DNA of 32,999 nucleotides from an uncultured Flavobacteriaceae bacterium (lineage in GTDB: Bacteria > Bacteroidota > Bacteroidia > Flavobacteriales > Flavobacteriaceae). The notes beneath the pieces were generated by a model, which saw only the letters and a list, made by a program, of their open reading frames with translations, did not search any database and was not told the origin of the DNA. Within the stretch, counting starts at the first letter, position 1. The number at the start of each line of letters is the position of its first letter. Of this stretch, positions 10,654-18,343 are shown in pieces. The position numbers were made by a program, and so were the translations under genes. The stretch covers positions 1 to 32,999 of the forward strand of contig CALLVX010000049.1 in the NCBI GenBank assembly GCA_938010765.1, given 5' to 3'.

Positions 10654-10663
10654 TTCAAAGCAG

Positions 10664-11230
10664 ATGGAATTCATTACCGACCGCACTTTTAAAGGGGGCG
10701 ATTATACACAAAAAAAACTTCGTAAAGGGGAATATGAACAATGCAGCTTCGAGGGGTGCGACTTCTCCAATGGATATCTGGACAATCAGCATTTTATGGA
10801 ATGTGAGTTCATTGATTGTAACCTCAGCAACGCGAATTTGGCGCACACCATTTTCAAGGAAGTGACTTTTTCCCATTGCAAGATGGTCGGACTCAAATTC
10901 GAGGAGTGCGATGATCTTTTAATGAACTTTCGTTTTCGGGACTGCGACTTGCACCTTGCTTCTTTCTATGGCCTTTCCCTTAAGAAACAAGAATTTACGG
11001 GTTGTAAACTAATCAAAACCGATTTCACGGAGACCGCACTGGTAGCTGCTACTTTTGCCCAATGCGATTTGCAACATGCCATATTTTCTAGAACCAATTT
11101 AGTGCATGCCGATTTTAGGGCCGCCCTAAATTTTAGCATAGATCCCGAACAAAACCAGCTTAAAAAAGCGCGTTTTTCGAACGAGGGGTTGCAAGGATTG
11201 CTACAGAAATATGACATTCAAATTGGATAA
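10664..11230 (+). CDS. Pentapeptide-repeat protein (Qnr/McbG-like architecture)
   Basis: The 188-residue protein is made of A(D/N)LxX-type pentapeptides (CSFEGCDFSNG, CNLSNANLAH, CKLIKTDFTET, TNLVHADFRA), which form a right-handed quadrilateral beta-helix. The ending FSIDPEQNQLKKARFSNEGL then LLQKYDIQI matches the closing region shared by McbG/Qnr-like chromosomal proteins. Qnr proteins protect DNA gyrase from quinolones, but most chromosomal homologues have no shown resistance role, so function here is open. It starts 10 nt after the BNR-protein stop and is the last gene of the operon. Confidence 0.9.
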   Translation: MEFITDRTFKGGDYTQKKLRKGEYEQCSFEGCDFSNGYLDNQHFMECEFIDCNLSNANLAHTIFKEVTFSHCKMVGLKFEECDDLLMNFRFRDCDLHLASFYGLSLKKQEFTGCKLIKTDFTETALVAATFAQCDLQHAIFSRTNLVHADFRAALNFSIDPEQNQLKKARFSNEGLQGLLQKYDIQIG

Positions 11231-11292
11231 TACGCTACTTGATTATTGCAACGAAATAACTCCTAAACATAAGCGCGTTAGTTCATGGGGCC

Positions 11293-11316
11293 AATATCCG
11301 TTTGTAAACGGATATT
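11293..11316. repeat. Perfect 11-bp inverted repeat upstream of the DUF6265 gene
   Basis: The arms AATATCCGTTT and AAACGGATATT are separated by only GT. No clean T-run follows directly, so it may be either the end hairpin of the preceding operon or an operator for the gene at 11346. The close position, 29 nt before that ATG, favours a role in expression of 11346. Confidence 0.6.
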
Positions 11317-11345
11317 TCGTATCTTGTTTTTCCTAAACTATTCCG

Positions 11346-11843
11346 ATGAAACGATTTTTGCTCATTTGTTTGCTCATTTCCTTCTCTAGTGTGGCTCAAA
11401 ATACACTTTCTTTTGAGGAAGGTACTGTTTCCCCAAAAGCGGATTTATCTGAAATCGCCTGGATGGAGGGATATTGGAAAGGAGAAGCTTTTGGTGGTAT
11501 CACCGAAGAAATATGGAGCCCACCTTTGGGTGGATCCATGATGTTTTCTTTTAAATTGGTAGTGGATGGGGAGGTGCAGTTTTATGAAATAGGACACATT
11601 AGGCAGCTAGCGGAAACCTTGCTTTTTGAACTGAAACATTTTCACAATGATTTAAAAGGATGGGAGGAAAAAGACGAGGTACAAAGCTTTAAACTGATCC
11701 AAGTAGCCGAGAATCGTCTTTATTTTGATGGGTTTACTTTTGAGAAAGCGGGTGATGATGAGATTAATATTTATGGCCTGATTCATCAAAAGGATGGGAG
11801 TACCGAAGAAGTCGTCTTTAATTACAAAAGACCCAAAGAATGA
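11346..11843 (+). CDS. Secreted DUF6265-family protein
   Basis: The 165-residue product has a signal peptide (MKRFLLICLLISFSSVAQ). The conserved DUF6265 opening IAWMEGYWKGEAFGG (about 37-51) with EEIWSPPLGGSMM shortly after is present, followed by beta-rich sequence consistent with a lipocalin-like barrel. The function of the family is unknown. The stop overlaps the ATG of the zinc-ribbon gene (ATGA, 11840-11843), so the two are translationally coupled. Confidence 0.8.
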   Translation: MKRFLLICLLISFSSVAQNTLSFEEGTVSPKADLSEIAWMEGYWKGEAFGGITEEIWSPPLGGSMMFSFKLVVDGEVQFYEIGHIRQLAETLLFELKHFHNDLKGWEEKDEVQSFKLIQVAENRLYFDGFTFEKAGDDEINIYGLIHQKDGSTEEVVFNYKRPKE

Positions 11844-12190
11844 AAAAACAGTGCCTTGAATGCAGTACCGAAATTATGGGCCGGGTCGACAAAAAGTTCT
11901 GCTCTGACTATTGTAGAAATGCCTATCATAATAAGGTCAACAAAGACAGTAAGAATCTCATTCGCAACATCAACAATCGCCTGCGAAAGAACTACCGGGT
12001 GCTCGACAGCTATCAATTAAAGGATGGAAAAACAAGAACCACACGTACCCGCCTGCTCGACAAAGGTTTCGATTTTGATTTCATCACCAACCTATATACC
12101 ACCAAAAAGGGCACCACTTATTATTTCGTGTACGACCTTGGTTATTTACCGCTCGACAATGATTATTATATGATCGTAAAGCGGGAATAG
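11840..12190 (+). CDS. Small zinc-ribbon protein of unknown function
   Basis: The 116-residue product has Cys5, Cys8, Cys21 and Cys25 in a C-x2-C...C-x3-C arrangement (CLEC, then KKFCSDYCRNAYH), as in DUF2116-like short zinc ribbons. A basic helical stretch (IRNINNRLRKNYRVL) and a beta-rich C-terminus follow. No enzyme motif is visible, and the basic helix suggests nucleic-acid contact, but this is inference. It is coupled by ATGA overlap to the DUF6265 gene. Confidence 0.75.
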   Translation: MKKQCLECSTEIMGRVDKKFCSDYCRNAYHNKVNKDSKNLIRNINNRLRKNYRVLDSYQLKDGKTRTTRTRLLDKGFDFDFITNLYTTKKGTTYYFVYDLGYLPLDNDYYMIVKRE

Positions 12191-12373
12191 CAAGGAAGTC
12201 TCTACTCATTTAGGAGTTGTACATAGTTGGCCCGATGTAAATCGCGGTAAGCGTTTCTAGATTTCGGACAATAATATATAAATATAGGACCGGGGGAACC
12301 TACCTTGTTTTTTGTTTGGGGACAATTCTTAAAGAACGGGAATATTTGGAAAAATATTGAGGGAGTTTTGATT

Positions 12374-12847
12374 TTACTTCCAGTTTTGCCCACTCAATTT
12401 TAATGCAGCTACTACAATATCCTTACGGCTGATCTGCCCGATCAATAGCCCGTCTTTCATGACTGGCAAGCGACGGCGATTTCCCTTATGAAAAACCCCT
12501 GCAGCATCAAAAATGCTTATATCATGAGGAATGGTCTCCACATTTTTGGTCATGAATTTCTCGACACTCTTATCTAAAATGGGCTGATTAAAATAACGGC
12601 TCTCAGAAATTTGCTTCATACAATCTGCCTCGGAGATGATTCCGACCAAAAATCCGTTTTCGTCCAATACGGGACCACCAGATATATTATATTTCGTAAA
12701 TAGCTCCATCACGGCCAAAATGGACTGCTCCGGTGTAAATGTCACCAATTTCTTCGTCATATAATCAGTAACCAATATGGGGGCATCGAACTGTTTTTTG
12801 ACCACTTTCCGAACTCCTTGAAAACTCTTGATTCCCATATCTTTCAC
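12374..12847 (-). CDS. Tandem CBS-domain protein
   Basis: The 157-residue cytosolic protein has two CBS motifs: residues about 25-85 (VTDYMTKKLVTFTPEQSI then GIISEADCMK) and about 95-152 (VEKFMTKNVETIPHD then GQISRKDIVVA). Paired CBS domains bind adenine nucleotides and usually regulate partners, but stand-alone versions like this often have no known partner. An alternative start at 12838 (MGIKSFQG) would drop three residues. It is convergent with 12190 and divergent from the M28 gene at 12957. Confidence 0.9.
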   Translation of the reverse strand: MKDMGIKSFQGVRKVVKKQFDAPILVTDYMTKKLVTFTPEQSILAVMELFTKYNISGGPVLDENGFLVGIISEADCMKQISESRYFNQPILDKSVEKFMTKNVETIPHDISIFDAAGVFHKGNRRRLPVMKDGLLIGQISRKDIVVAALKLSGQNWK

Positions 12848-12956
12848 TTTTTAGGTTGTCTATGAAGATAGGGAATTTTCCCCTAAAATGTAAAAAAACT
12901 CGATGTAATGCCGTGAGACATTAGAATTTTATACTTTTAAGCTGCAAGACACTTCA

Positions 12957-15242
12957 ATGAAAAAATTTCCTTCAACTTTTAGCATTTCACTTATTCTATT
13001 GGCGATCTATTGGGTCTTTCGGGCAGCGATGCCCGATTATTCTGCAAATGCAGAGCTCGATAAAACCAATTTTTCGACCGATAGGGCACTCGTTCATGTG
13101 GCCGCCATTTCAAAAGAACCACATGCTGTCGGTTTTCCCGCCCATACAAAAGTTCGTGAATACATCGTAAAGGAACTCCAAAATATGGGCTTGGAAACCA
13201 CACTGCAGGAAGGCTACACGGCAGGTGACTGGGGAAATCTAAGCAAGGCTACCAATATTTTGGCCCGAATAGAAGGAAGTGAACCGGGAAAGGCGTTGTT
13301 ACTGCTTACGCACTACGATAGCAATCCACATTCCTCTTTAGGTGCTAGCGACGCAGGTAGTGGGGTCGCCACCATCCTAGAAGGGGTTAGGGCATTTTTA
13401 GCAACCAATACAAAGCCCAAGAATGATATCATCATTCTAATTTCCGATGCGGAAGAATTAGGATTAAACGGAGCGGATCTGTTTGTGAACCAACATGCTT
13501 GGGCAAAAGAGGTAGGCTTGGTGCTCAATTTTGAAGCGCGCGGTAGCGGAGGCCCAAGCTATATGCTCATCGAAACCAACAGAGGTAATGGGAGGCTTAT
13601 AGAAGAGTTCACAAAGGCCGATCCCGATTACCCGATGGCCAACTCTCTGGTGTATAGTATTTACAAAATGCTTCCCAACGATACCGACCTTACAGTCTTC
13701 CGTGAAGATGGAGATATCGAAGGCCTGAATTTCGCATTTATAGATGATCATTATGATTATCATACCGTTCGGGATAATTTTGAGCGACTCAACAGGAATT
13801 CCTTGGCTCACCAAGGGGCCTATCTAATGCCGTTACTTGCACACTTTAGCAATGCGGAGCTCGAAAACTTAAAGAGTTTAAACGATTATGTGTATTTTAA
13901 CGTTCCGTTTTTTAAACTGGTCTCCTATCCTTTTGAATGGATTTGGCCCATGTTGGCATTCGCTGGACTGCTGTTTATATTCTTAATGGCACAAGGTTTT
14001 CGAAAAAAAACGTTGAACCTTCCCCAGCTTGCAAAAGGCTTTTTGCCTATGTTGCTCGTCCTGTTCATTAATATACTTATCGGTTTTTATTCGTTTCGGT
14101 TTTTAAAATGGTGTTATCCTGAATACCAGGATATGCTGCATGGCTTTACCTATAACGGGCACACCTACATTGCCGCTTTTGTATTCTTGGCAGTGGGCGT
14201 TTGTTTTTGGTCTTATCACAAATTCAAGAATATTTCTACCGCCAATTTACTGGTAGCTCCTTTGGTGCTGTGGTTGCTCATTTGTATTGCTGTCGCCATC
14301 TACCTTCCCGGGTCAAGTTTTTTCATTGTACCGGTGCTTGCGCTTTTAGCTGCCTTTTTCGTTTTGATCAATCAAAAACGTCCCAGCGCGTATCTTTTGG
14401 TGTTCTTGTCATTGCCAGCGCTCTGGATCTATGTTCCTTTTATCAAAATGTTTCCGGTAGGTCTTGGGCTCAAAATGATGGTGGCCTCTACCTTGCTTGT
14501 TAGTCTTACTTTTTTACTACTACTCCCAGTCTTTGGATTTTATAAGAGAAAAAGAGTGCTAGCGGTGGTCGCAATTTTGATAGGTATTACTGCTATTTTA
14601 TCGGCACATTTTAGTTCGGGCTTCGACACTGACAACGCCAAGCCGAGTAGTCTTTTGTACGTACTTGATAGCGACACGCAAACCGCAAAATGGGCAACCT
14701 ACGATAAAGTCTTGATCGATTGGAACGAACAGTTTTTAGGTGCAGACAAATCGGTTCCTGAAAAATTATCGGAACATACCATTAGTAGTAAATACAGTTC
14801 GGGTTTCAGTTTTATTTCAAAGGCACCTTTAAAAGAGATTGCCTCTCCTCAGATTGAAACTTTGCGAGATACCATCATCGGTGATGAGCGCTTAATTGAT
14901 CTCTGCATCACCCCAAAACGTGCCGTAAATCGCTTAGAAGTATTTACGAACGATGTGCCCATTCGATCGGCAACCGTGAATAGCATCGTACTTTCCGATT
15001 ACTATCTGAAACATAGGAAAAGAGGGAAATTGGTTACCCATTATATCAGCAATAACGCTTATACCGATCTACAACTAAGTGTTCCCAAAGACAGTACATT
15101 GGAACTGACCGTTTACGAAGCTTCGAACGATTTATTGCAAAACCCCCAGTTTACGATTCCAAAAAGACCCGACAATAGTATTCCCATGCCCTTTGTGTTA
15201 AACGATGCCATTCTGGTGACCAAAACCATTAAATTTGACTAA
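12957..15242 (+). CDS. Polytopic membrane M28 peptidase (FXNA/ERMP1-like)
   Basis: The 761-residue protein has one N-terminal membrane segment (about 9-23), a periplasmic M28 domain (about 40-300), about eight to nine membrane helices (about 325-560) and a C-terminal soluble beta-rich domain. Catalytic residues are present: LTHYDSNPHSSLGASDAGSG (117-136; His119, Asp132), SDAEELGLNGADLF (163-176; Glu166/167), FEARG (Glu193) and DDHYDYHT (263-270; His269). The layout matches endoplasmic-reticulum-metallopeptidase-like M28 proteins. It probably trims peptides at the outer face of the inner membrane. The following SDR gene overlaps its last codons. Confidence 0.9.
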   Translation: MKKFPSTFSISLILLAIYWVFRAAMPDYSANAELDKTNFSTDRALVHVAAISKEPHAVGFPAHTKVREYIVKELQNMGLETTLQEGYTAGDWGNLSKATNILARIEGSEPGKALLLLTHYDSNPHSSLGASDAGSGVATILEGVRAFLATNTKPKNDIIILISDAEELGLNGADLFVNQHAWAKEVGLVLNFEARGSGGPSYMLIETNRGNGRLIEEFTKADPDYPMANSLVYSIYKMLPNDTDLTVFREDGDIEGLNFAFIDDHYDYHTVRDNFERLNRNSLAHQGAYLMPLLAHFSNAELENLKSLNDYVYFNVPFFKLVSYPFEWIWPMLAFAGLLFIFLMAQGFRKKTLNLPQLAKGFLPMLLVLFINILIGFYSFRFLKWCYPEYQDMLHGFTYNGHTYIAAFVFLAVGVCFWSYHKFKNISTANLLVAPLVLWLLICIAVAIYLPGSSFFIVPVLALLAAFFVLINQKRPSAYLLVFLSLPALWIYVPFIKMFPVGLGLKMMVASTLLVSLTFLLLLPVFGFYKRKRVLAVVAILIGITAILSAHFSSGFDTDNAKPSSLLYVLDSDTQTAKWATYDKVLIDWNEQFLGADKSVPEKLSEHTISSKYSSGFSFISKAPLKEIASPQIETLRDTIIGDERLIDLCITPKRAVNRLEVFTNDVPIRSATVNSIVLSDYYLKHRKRGKLVTHYISNNAYTDLQLSVPKDSTLELTVYEASNDLLQNPQFTIPKRPDNSIPMPFVLNDAILVTKTIKFD

Positions 15243-16044
15243 GACTATAGCAATTTTAGGTTGTGGGTGGCTAGGACTGCCGTTGGCCGAGGCACTATTA
15301 AAAAAAGGGTTCCGTGTTCATGGGAGTACCACTTCGAGCGAAAAATTGTCGGTTCTTTCGAGCCGAGGCATTCGTCCTTTTTTAATTTCCTTGTCAGAAG
15401 AGGGTATCAAAGGTGGCATCGACTCATTTTTAGATGGGGCAAATATCTTGTTTATTAATGTTCCTCCACGATTACGGGGAAAAAAGAGGGGAAACTATGT
15501 AAAAAAGATGTGGTGGCTTCGAGAAGCGGCAATTGCTTCTAAAATGGAGAAAATCATTTTTGCCAGCAGTACCTCGGTCTATGGGAGTTTAGAGGGAGAG
15601 GTAACCGAGACCACACTGCCCATACCCGACACCGAATCAGGGAAACAATTATTAGCGGCGGAAACCTTGTTTAAAGACCGGCACGATTTTAAGGCAACCA
15701 TCGTTCGTTTCGGTGGGCTCATTGGGCCCAAAAGGCATCCTGTCACCTTTTTATCGGGAAGAAAAGGATTATCGAATGGGAACCATTATGTCAATTTAAT
15801 ACAACAAAGCGATTGTATTCTAGTTTTGGAAAACATCATTTTACAAGAATGGTGGAACGATGTATTCAACGCAGTGTATCCGTATCATCCTACAAAAGAA
15901 AATTACTACCGATTAGCTGCTAAAAAAAGAGAAATTCAACCTCCTGAATATGAGCATTATAACAACAGAAAAGGCAAGAAAATCATAGCCCACAAATTAA
16001 TTAATGTTAAAATGTTGACCCTTGAAACTTCGATCGAGGACTAG
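15235..16044 (+). CDS. NAD(P)-dependent epimerase-like SDR (YeeZ-like), TTG start
   Basis: The 269-residue product starts with a Rossmann motif (IAILGCGWLGLPLAEALLKK, Gly-x-Gly-x-x-Gly at 9-14) and continues like atypical SDR proteins of the YeeZ group (INVPPRLRG, FASSTSVYGSLEGEVTE, VRFGGLIGP). TTG at 15235 is the only plausible start, because the Rossmann strand begins just after it and no ATG occurs before residue 91. The start overlaps the M28 stop by 8 nt, so it is translationally coupled. The substrate is unknown. Confidence 0.82.
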   Translation: MTKTIAILGCGWLGLPLAEALLKKGFRVHGSTTSSEKLSVLSSRGIRPFLISLSEEGIKGGIDSFLDGANILFINVPPRLRGKKRGNYVKKMWWLREAAIASKMEKIIFASSTSVYGSLEGEVTETTLPIPDTESGKQLLAAETLFKDRHDFKATIVRFGGLIGPKRHPVTFLSGRKGLSNGNHYVNLIQQSDCILVLENIILQEWWNDVFNAVYPYHPTKENYYRLAAKKREIQPPEYEHYNNRKGKKIIAHKLINVKMLTLETSIED

Positions 16045-16123
16045 TACACCACAGAAAAGCGCATTTTCACAACAAAGTCGCCCCAATTGTGTTAACAAAA
16101 AAGGTATTTCATCGACTAACCCT

Positions 16124-16131
16124 TAACTTTG
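16124..16131 (+). promoter_or_regulatory. Candidate Bacteroidota -7 promoter element
   Basis: TAACTTTG fits TAnnTTTG exactly and lies 26 nt before the ATG at 16157. I do not see a convincing -33 TTTG at the right distance. Confidence 0.5.
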
Positions 16132-16156
16132 TTCATATAATTAAATACATTTTGCC

Positions 16157-16528
16157 ATGGAAAATCTACGTTTGAGAGGGCGAATTTTATCTGAGCTTGA
16201 AAGCCTCATCGCCCAAAGCTTTCCGAAGCAAAAGATTCCTCAAAAAGTTGCAAAGCTGCATGTGGCGCTTGTAAAAAAGCACTACAACGCGGCAGACGTA
16301 TCTATCGACTACCACAGAAGGAGAATCGAGATGGATATTGTAATGGATGATTGTGTGTATGACCCCACAAAGGTCAACACCAATTTGCCAACATTTCACG
16401 CAAACCTTTGGTTTCGAAATTTAGGTGATTTCTTGAAATCATGCCTAGACAAGGACAACCGAAGTCTTGCATTTTATGCCAGTTTATTAAAGTCTTATCA
16501 AAACAATGAGATGATGCTGGTAGTTTGA
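16157..16528 (+). CDS. Unrecognised small cytosolic protein
   Basis: The 123-residue product (MENLRLRGRILSELESLIAQ...) has no signal peptide, membrane helix or metal motif. It is mixed alpha/beta with a central strand pair (VSIDYHRRRIEMDIVMDD). A good -7 box lies 26 nt upstream and a strong intrinsic terminator lies 27 nt downstream, so it is a monocistronic unit and very probably a real gene. I do not recognise the family. Confidence 0.75.
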   Translation: MENLRLRGRILSELESLIAQSFPKQKIPQKVAKLHVALVKKHYNAADVSIDYHRRRIEMDIVMDDCVYDPTKVNTNLPTFHANLWFRNLGDFLKSCLDKDNRSLAFYASLLKSYQNNEMMLVV

Positions 16529-16554
16529 CCAACAAAGACCAAACCACTATAATT

Positions 16555-16585
16555 AGGGCTTCTCCAATCGAGAGGCCCTTTTTTT
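16555..16585 (+). terminator. Rho-independent terminator after 16157 gene
   Basis: Arms AGGGCTTCTC and GAGAGGCCCT pair over 10 bp with a single G-U wobble and a five-base loop (CAATC). A run of seven T follows immediately (16579-16585). Confidence 0.9.
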
Positions 16586-16715
16586 ATACTCCTAACTCAG
16601 TCGGTAACTCGGTAAAACGGGGATTCTAACGCTGCTTTTCTCCCTTTAAACGATTATCATTGCTTTTCATATCGTTTTATAGGTTTCATTAACAGCTTGT
16701 TATCAATAATTTTAA

Positions 16716-16723
16716 TAGTTTTG
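16716..16723 (+). promoter_or_regulatory. Candidate Bacteroidota -7 promoter element
   Basis: TAGTTTTG fits TAnnTTTG exactly and lies 18 nt before the ATG at 16742. A TTG at 16697-16699 could serve as the -33 element, though the spacing is a little short. Confidence 0.5.
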
Positions 16724-16741
16724 CGCACCAAAATTAAACAG

Positions 16742-17443
16742 ATGAAAAGGATTGCAATTACTATTTTTCTCTTGGTAGGCCTTACAGCAAAAGCCCAGAC
16801 CAAAAGTGAACTTCAAAAACACTACGAGGCATTTTACAAAGAAATGCGGCTTCAGGGCGATGTTAGCGGTGTTATCAACGCGATGACCCATTTAAACGTT
16901 ATTGCTCCATCTAATGAACGAAGAGATACCTTGGCCTATATCTATGCAAACGATAATCAACATCTACAGGCATTGAACACCATAGGGATCGAAAAAGACG
17001 AAGCGGCATCGAACCTAGCCGTGCAGGTAAAAGCAATTTCGCTCAAAGCGCTGAACCAACCGAAACGTGCCCTTGAGCAATTTACCATTTTGAACAGCAG
17101 AACGCCCAATGCCTATTTGGCATATGAGCTGGCGGATCTCAAAATCCAGACAGGAGACGCTGATGGTGCCACCACACACATCGAATATGGTATTGCAAAT
17201 GCAAAAGATGAGATGAAGTATGCATTTTACGAGCGTCAACAACCGTATGAAGTGCCGTTGAAGGCCGCATTCTTGCACTTAAAAGGGCTTATGCAGTACA
17301 ACAAGGACAAGAACAATATCGATGCAGCCATTACCTATATTGACGAAGCGCTAAAAATGGACCCCAACTTTAACCTGGCCAGTTTGAGCAAGCAAGCCTT
17401 GGAATCTAGGAAGAATCCGCCGGCTGCTGAGACAAAAGAGTAA
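16742..17443 (+). CDS. Secreted TPR-repeat protein
   Basis: ATG 16742 is chosen because it begins a clean signal peptide (MKRIAITIFLLVGLTAKAQ) and lies just after a -7 box; the open frame extends upstream to 16697 without a signal-like start. The mature part of the 233-residue product is helical with TPR-like units (ALEQFTILNSRTPNAYLAYE, then AAITYIDEALKMDPNFNLA). It probably acts as a periplasmic scaffold; the partner is unknown. A hairpin with a T-run follows the stop. Confidence 0.82.
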   Translation: MKRIAITIFLLVGLTAKAQTKSELQKHYEAFYKEMRLQGDVSGVINAMTHLNVIAPSNERRDTLAYIYANDNQHLQALNTIGIEKDEAASNLAVQVKAISLKALNQPKRALEQFTILNSRTPNAYLAYELADLKIQTGDADGATTHIEYGIANAKDEMKYAFYERQQPYEVPLKAAFLHLKGLMQYNKDKNNIDAAITYIDEALKMDPNFNLASLSKQALESRKNPPAAETKE

Positions 17444-17464
17444 CAGGTATCATGAATGCCTTAG

Positions 17465-17492
17465 AAAGCGGACCGTTAAGTCGGCTTTTTTT
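17465..17492 (+). terminator. Rho-independent terminator after TPR gene
   Basis: Arms AAAGCGGAC and GTCGGCTTT pair with one internal G-G mismatch around a CGTTAA loop, followed by a T-run to 17492. Confidence 0.7.
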
Positions 17493-17516
17493 GGTCTTCT
17501 CCGAATATTCCCAATA

Positions 17517-17540
17517 TTACGCAACCAAAAAGTTGCGTAA
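17517..17540. promoter_or_regulatory. Palindromic operator 1 of the SRPBCC-ArsR operon
   Basis: TTACGCAAC and GTTGCGTAA form perfect 9-bp arms around a 6-bp spacer. The TTG inside the right arm (17533-17535) sits 19 nt before the -7 box at 17555, so the site covers the likely -33 element. The core GCAAC-N6-GTTGC recurs in operator 2. Confidence 0.75.
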
Positions 17541-17554
17541 TTCTGTTTATTGAT

Positions 17555-17562
17555 TATATTTG
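17555..17562 (+). promoter_or_regulatory. -7 promoter element of the SRPBCC-ArsR operon
   Basis: TATATTTG matches TAnnTTTG exactly. A TTG 19 nt upstream (17533-17535) is a suitable -33 element. Both are overlapped by palindromes, suggesting repression by promoter occlusion. Confidence 0.7.
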
Positions 17563-17578
17563 CAACCGAATAGTTGCA
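17561..17578. promoter_or_regulatory. Palindromic operator 2 of the SRPBCC-ArsR operon
   Basis: TGCAAC and GTTGCA are perfect arms around a 6-bp spacer, with the same core as operator 1. The centre is 41 bp from that of operator 1, about four helical turns. It overlaps the -7 box end and the likely transcription start. Confidence 0.75.
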
Positions 17579-17601
17579 TATTAATCTTTAAATACTTCAT
17601 C

Positions 17602-18030
17602 ATGAAAGACGTAATTTCAAAAGAACATTTTTTCTCCCATCCTATCGAACAAGTATGGAACGCAATCTCTAAGGAGGAAGAAATCTCAACTTGGTTCATT
17701 CAGGCCGATTTTAAAGCAGAACCTGGATACAAGTATACCTTCACTGCCGGTGAAGAAAAAGATTGCACGCAAATTACCGGAATTGTAAAGGAAGCTACCC
17801 CCTATACTCTAGTGTACACATGGATAGTTCGAGATACTGACACAGAAACAACCGTTACGTGGGTATTGGAGGAATTAGACGGGAAGACCAAACTGTATCT
17901 TGAGCACTCTGGAATTTCCAATTATCCCGGCGATACTGCTGTGGTTATGTTTGGACATTTCGGTGCCGGCTGGAAGAATTGTATCGAACAACTAACGAAA
18001 TACTTAAAACAAGAAGTGCATGCAGGATAA
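17602..18030 (+). CDS. SRPBCC/AHSA1-domain protein
   Basis: ATG 17602 begins the conserved start of the domain (VISKEHFFSHPIEQVWNAIS); the open frame upstream would run through the operator and is unlikely to be translated. The 142-residue product shows the AHSA1 features STWFIQADFKAEPGYKYTF and FGHFGAGWKNCIEQLTKYL. Proteins of this type are often encoded with an ArsR repressor, as here, and may bind a hydrophobic ligand. The stop overlaps the ArsR start by 11 nt. It is a second, intact SRPBCC gene beside the broken one at 4454. Confidence 0.88.
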   Translation: MKDVISKEHFFSHPIEQVWNAISKEEEISTWFIQADFKAEPGYKYTFTAGEEKDCTQITGIVKEATPYTLVYTWIVRDTDTETTVTWVLEELDGKTKLYLEHSGISNYPGDTAVVMFGHFGAGWKNCIEQLTKYLKQEVHAG

Positions 18031-18343
18031 AATAACCAAAGTCCTAAAAGCAATAGCGGACCCTACCAGGCGTGAGATTTTTCATGCCTTGGTGGTGGCC
18101 ACCACTGCTTTACCCATTACCCAGATATCAAATCAATTCGACATCAGTAGACAAGGAGTTACCAAGCATATCAAAACTTTAGAAGAAGCCGGGTTGGTTC
18201 AAATAAGCAGTAAAGGAAGAGAGCGTTTTTGCGAGGCGGACACCCTGCCTTTGAAAGCCGTAAATAAATGGCTTGCTTTCTATGATCAATTTTGGGACAA
18301 CACCATCAGCGGTTTAGAGGACTACCTCGGCGACAAAGCCTAA
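18020..18343 (+). CDS. ArsR-family transcriptional repressor
   Basis: The 107-residue winged-helix protein shows the ArsR pattern VLKAIADPTRREIFHALV (7-24), recognition helix FDISRQGVTKHIKTLEEAGL (39-58 approx.) and wing SSKGRERFCEAD. No metal-binding Cys pair (such as CxC) is present, so it belongs to the non-metal subgroup usually paired with SRPBCC genes. It very probably binds the two GCAAC-N6-GTTGC palindromes upstream of the operon (autoregulation, inferred). Its stop overlaps the end of the convergent DUF2652 gene by 4 nt. Confidence 0.9.
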   Translation: MQDKITKVLKAIADPTRREIFHALVVATTALPITQISNQFDISRQGVTKHIKTLEEAGLVQISSKGRERFCEADTLPLKAVNKWLAFYDQFWDNTISGLEDYLGDKA

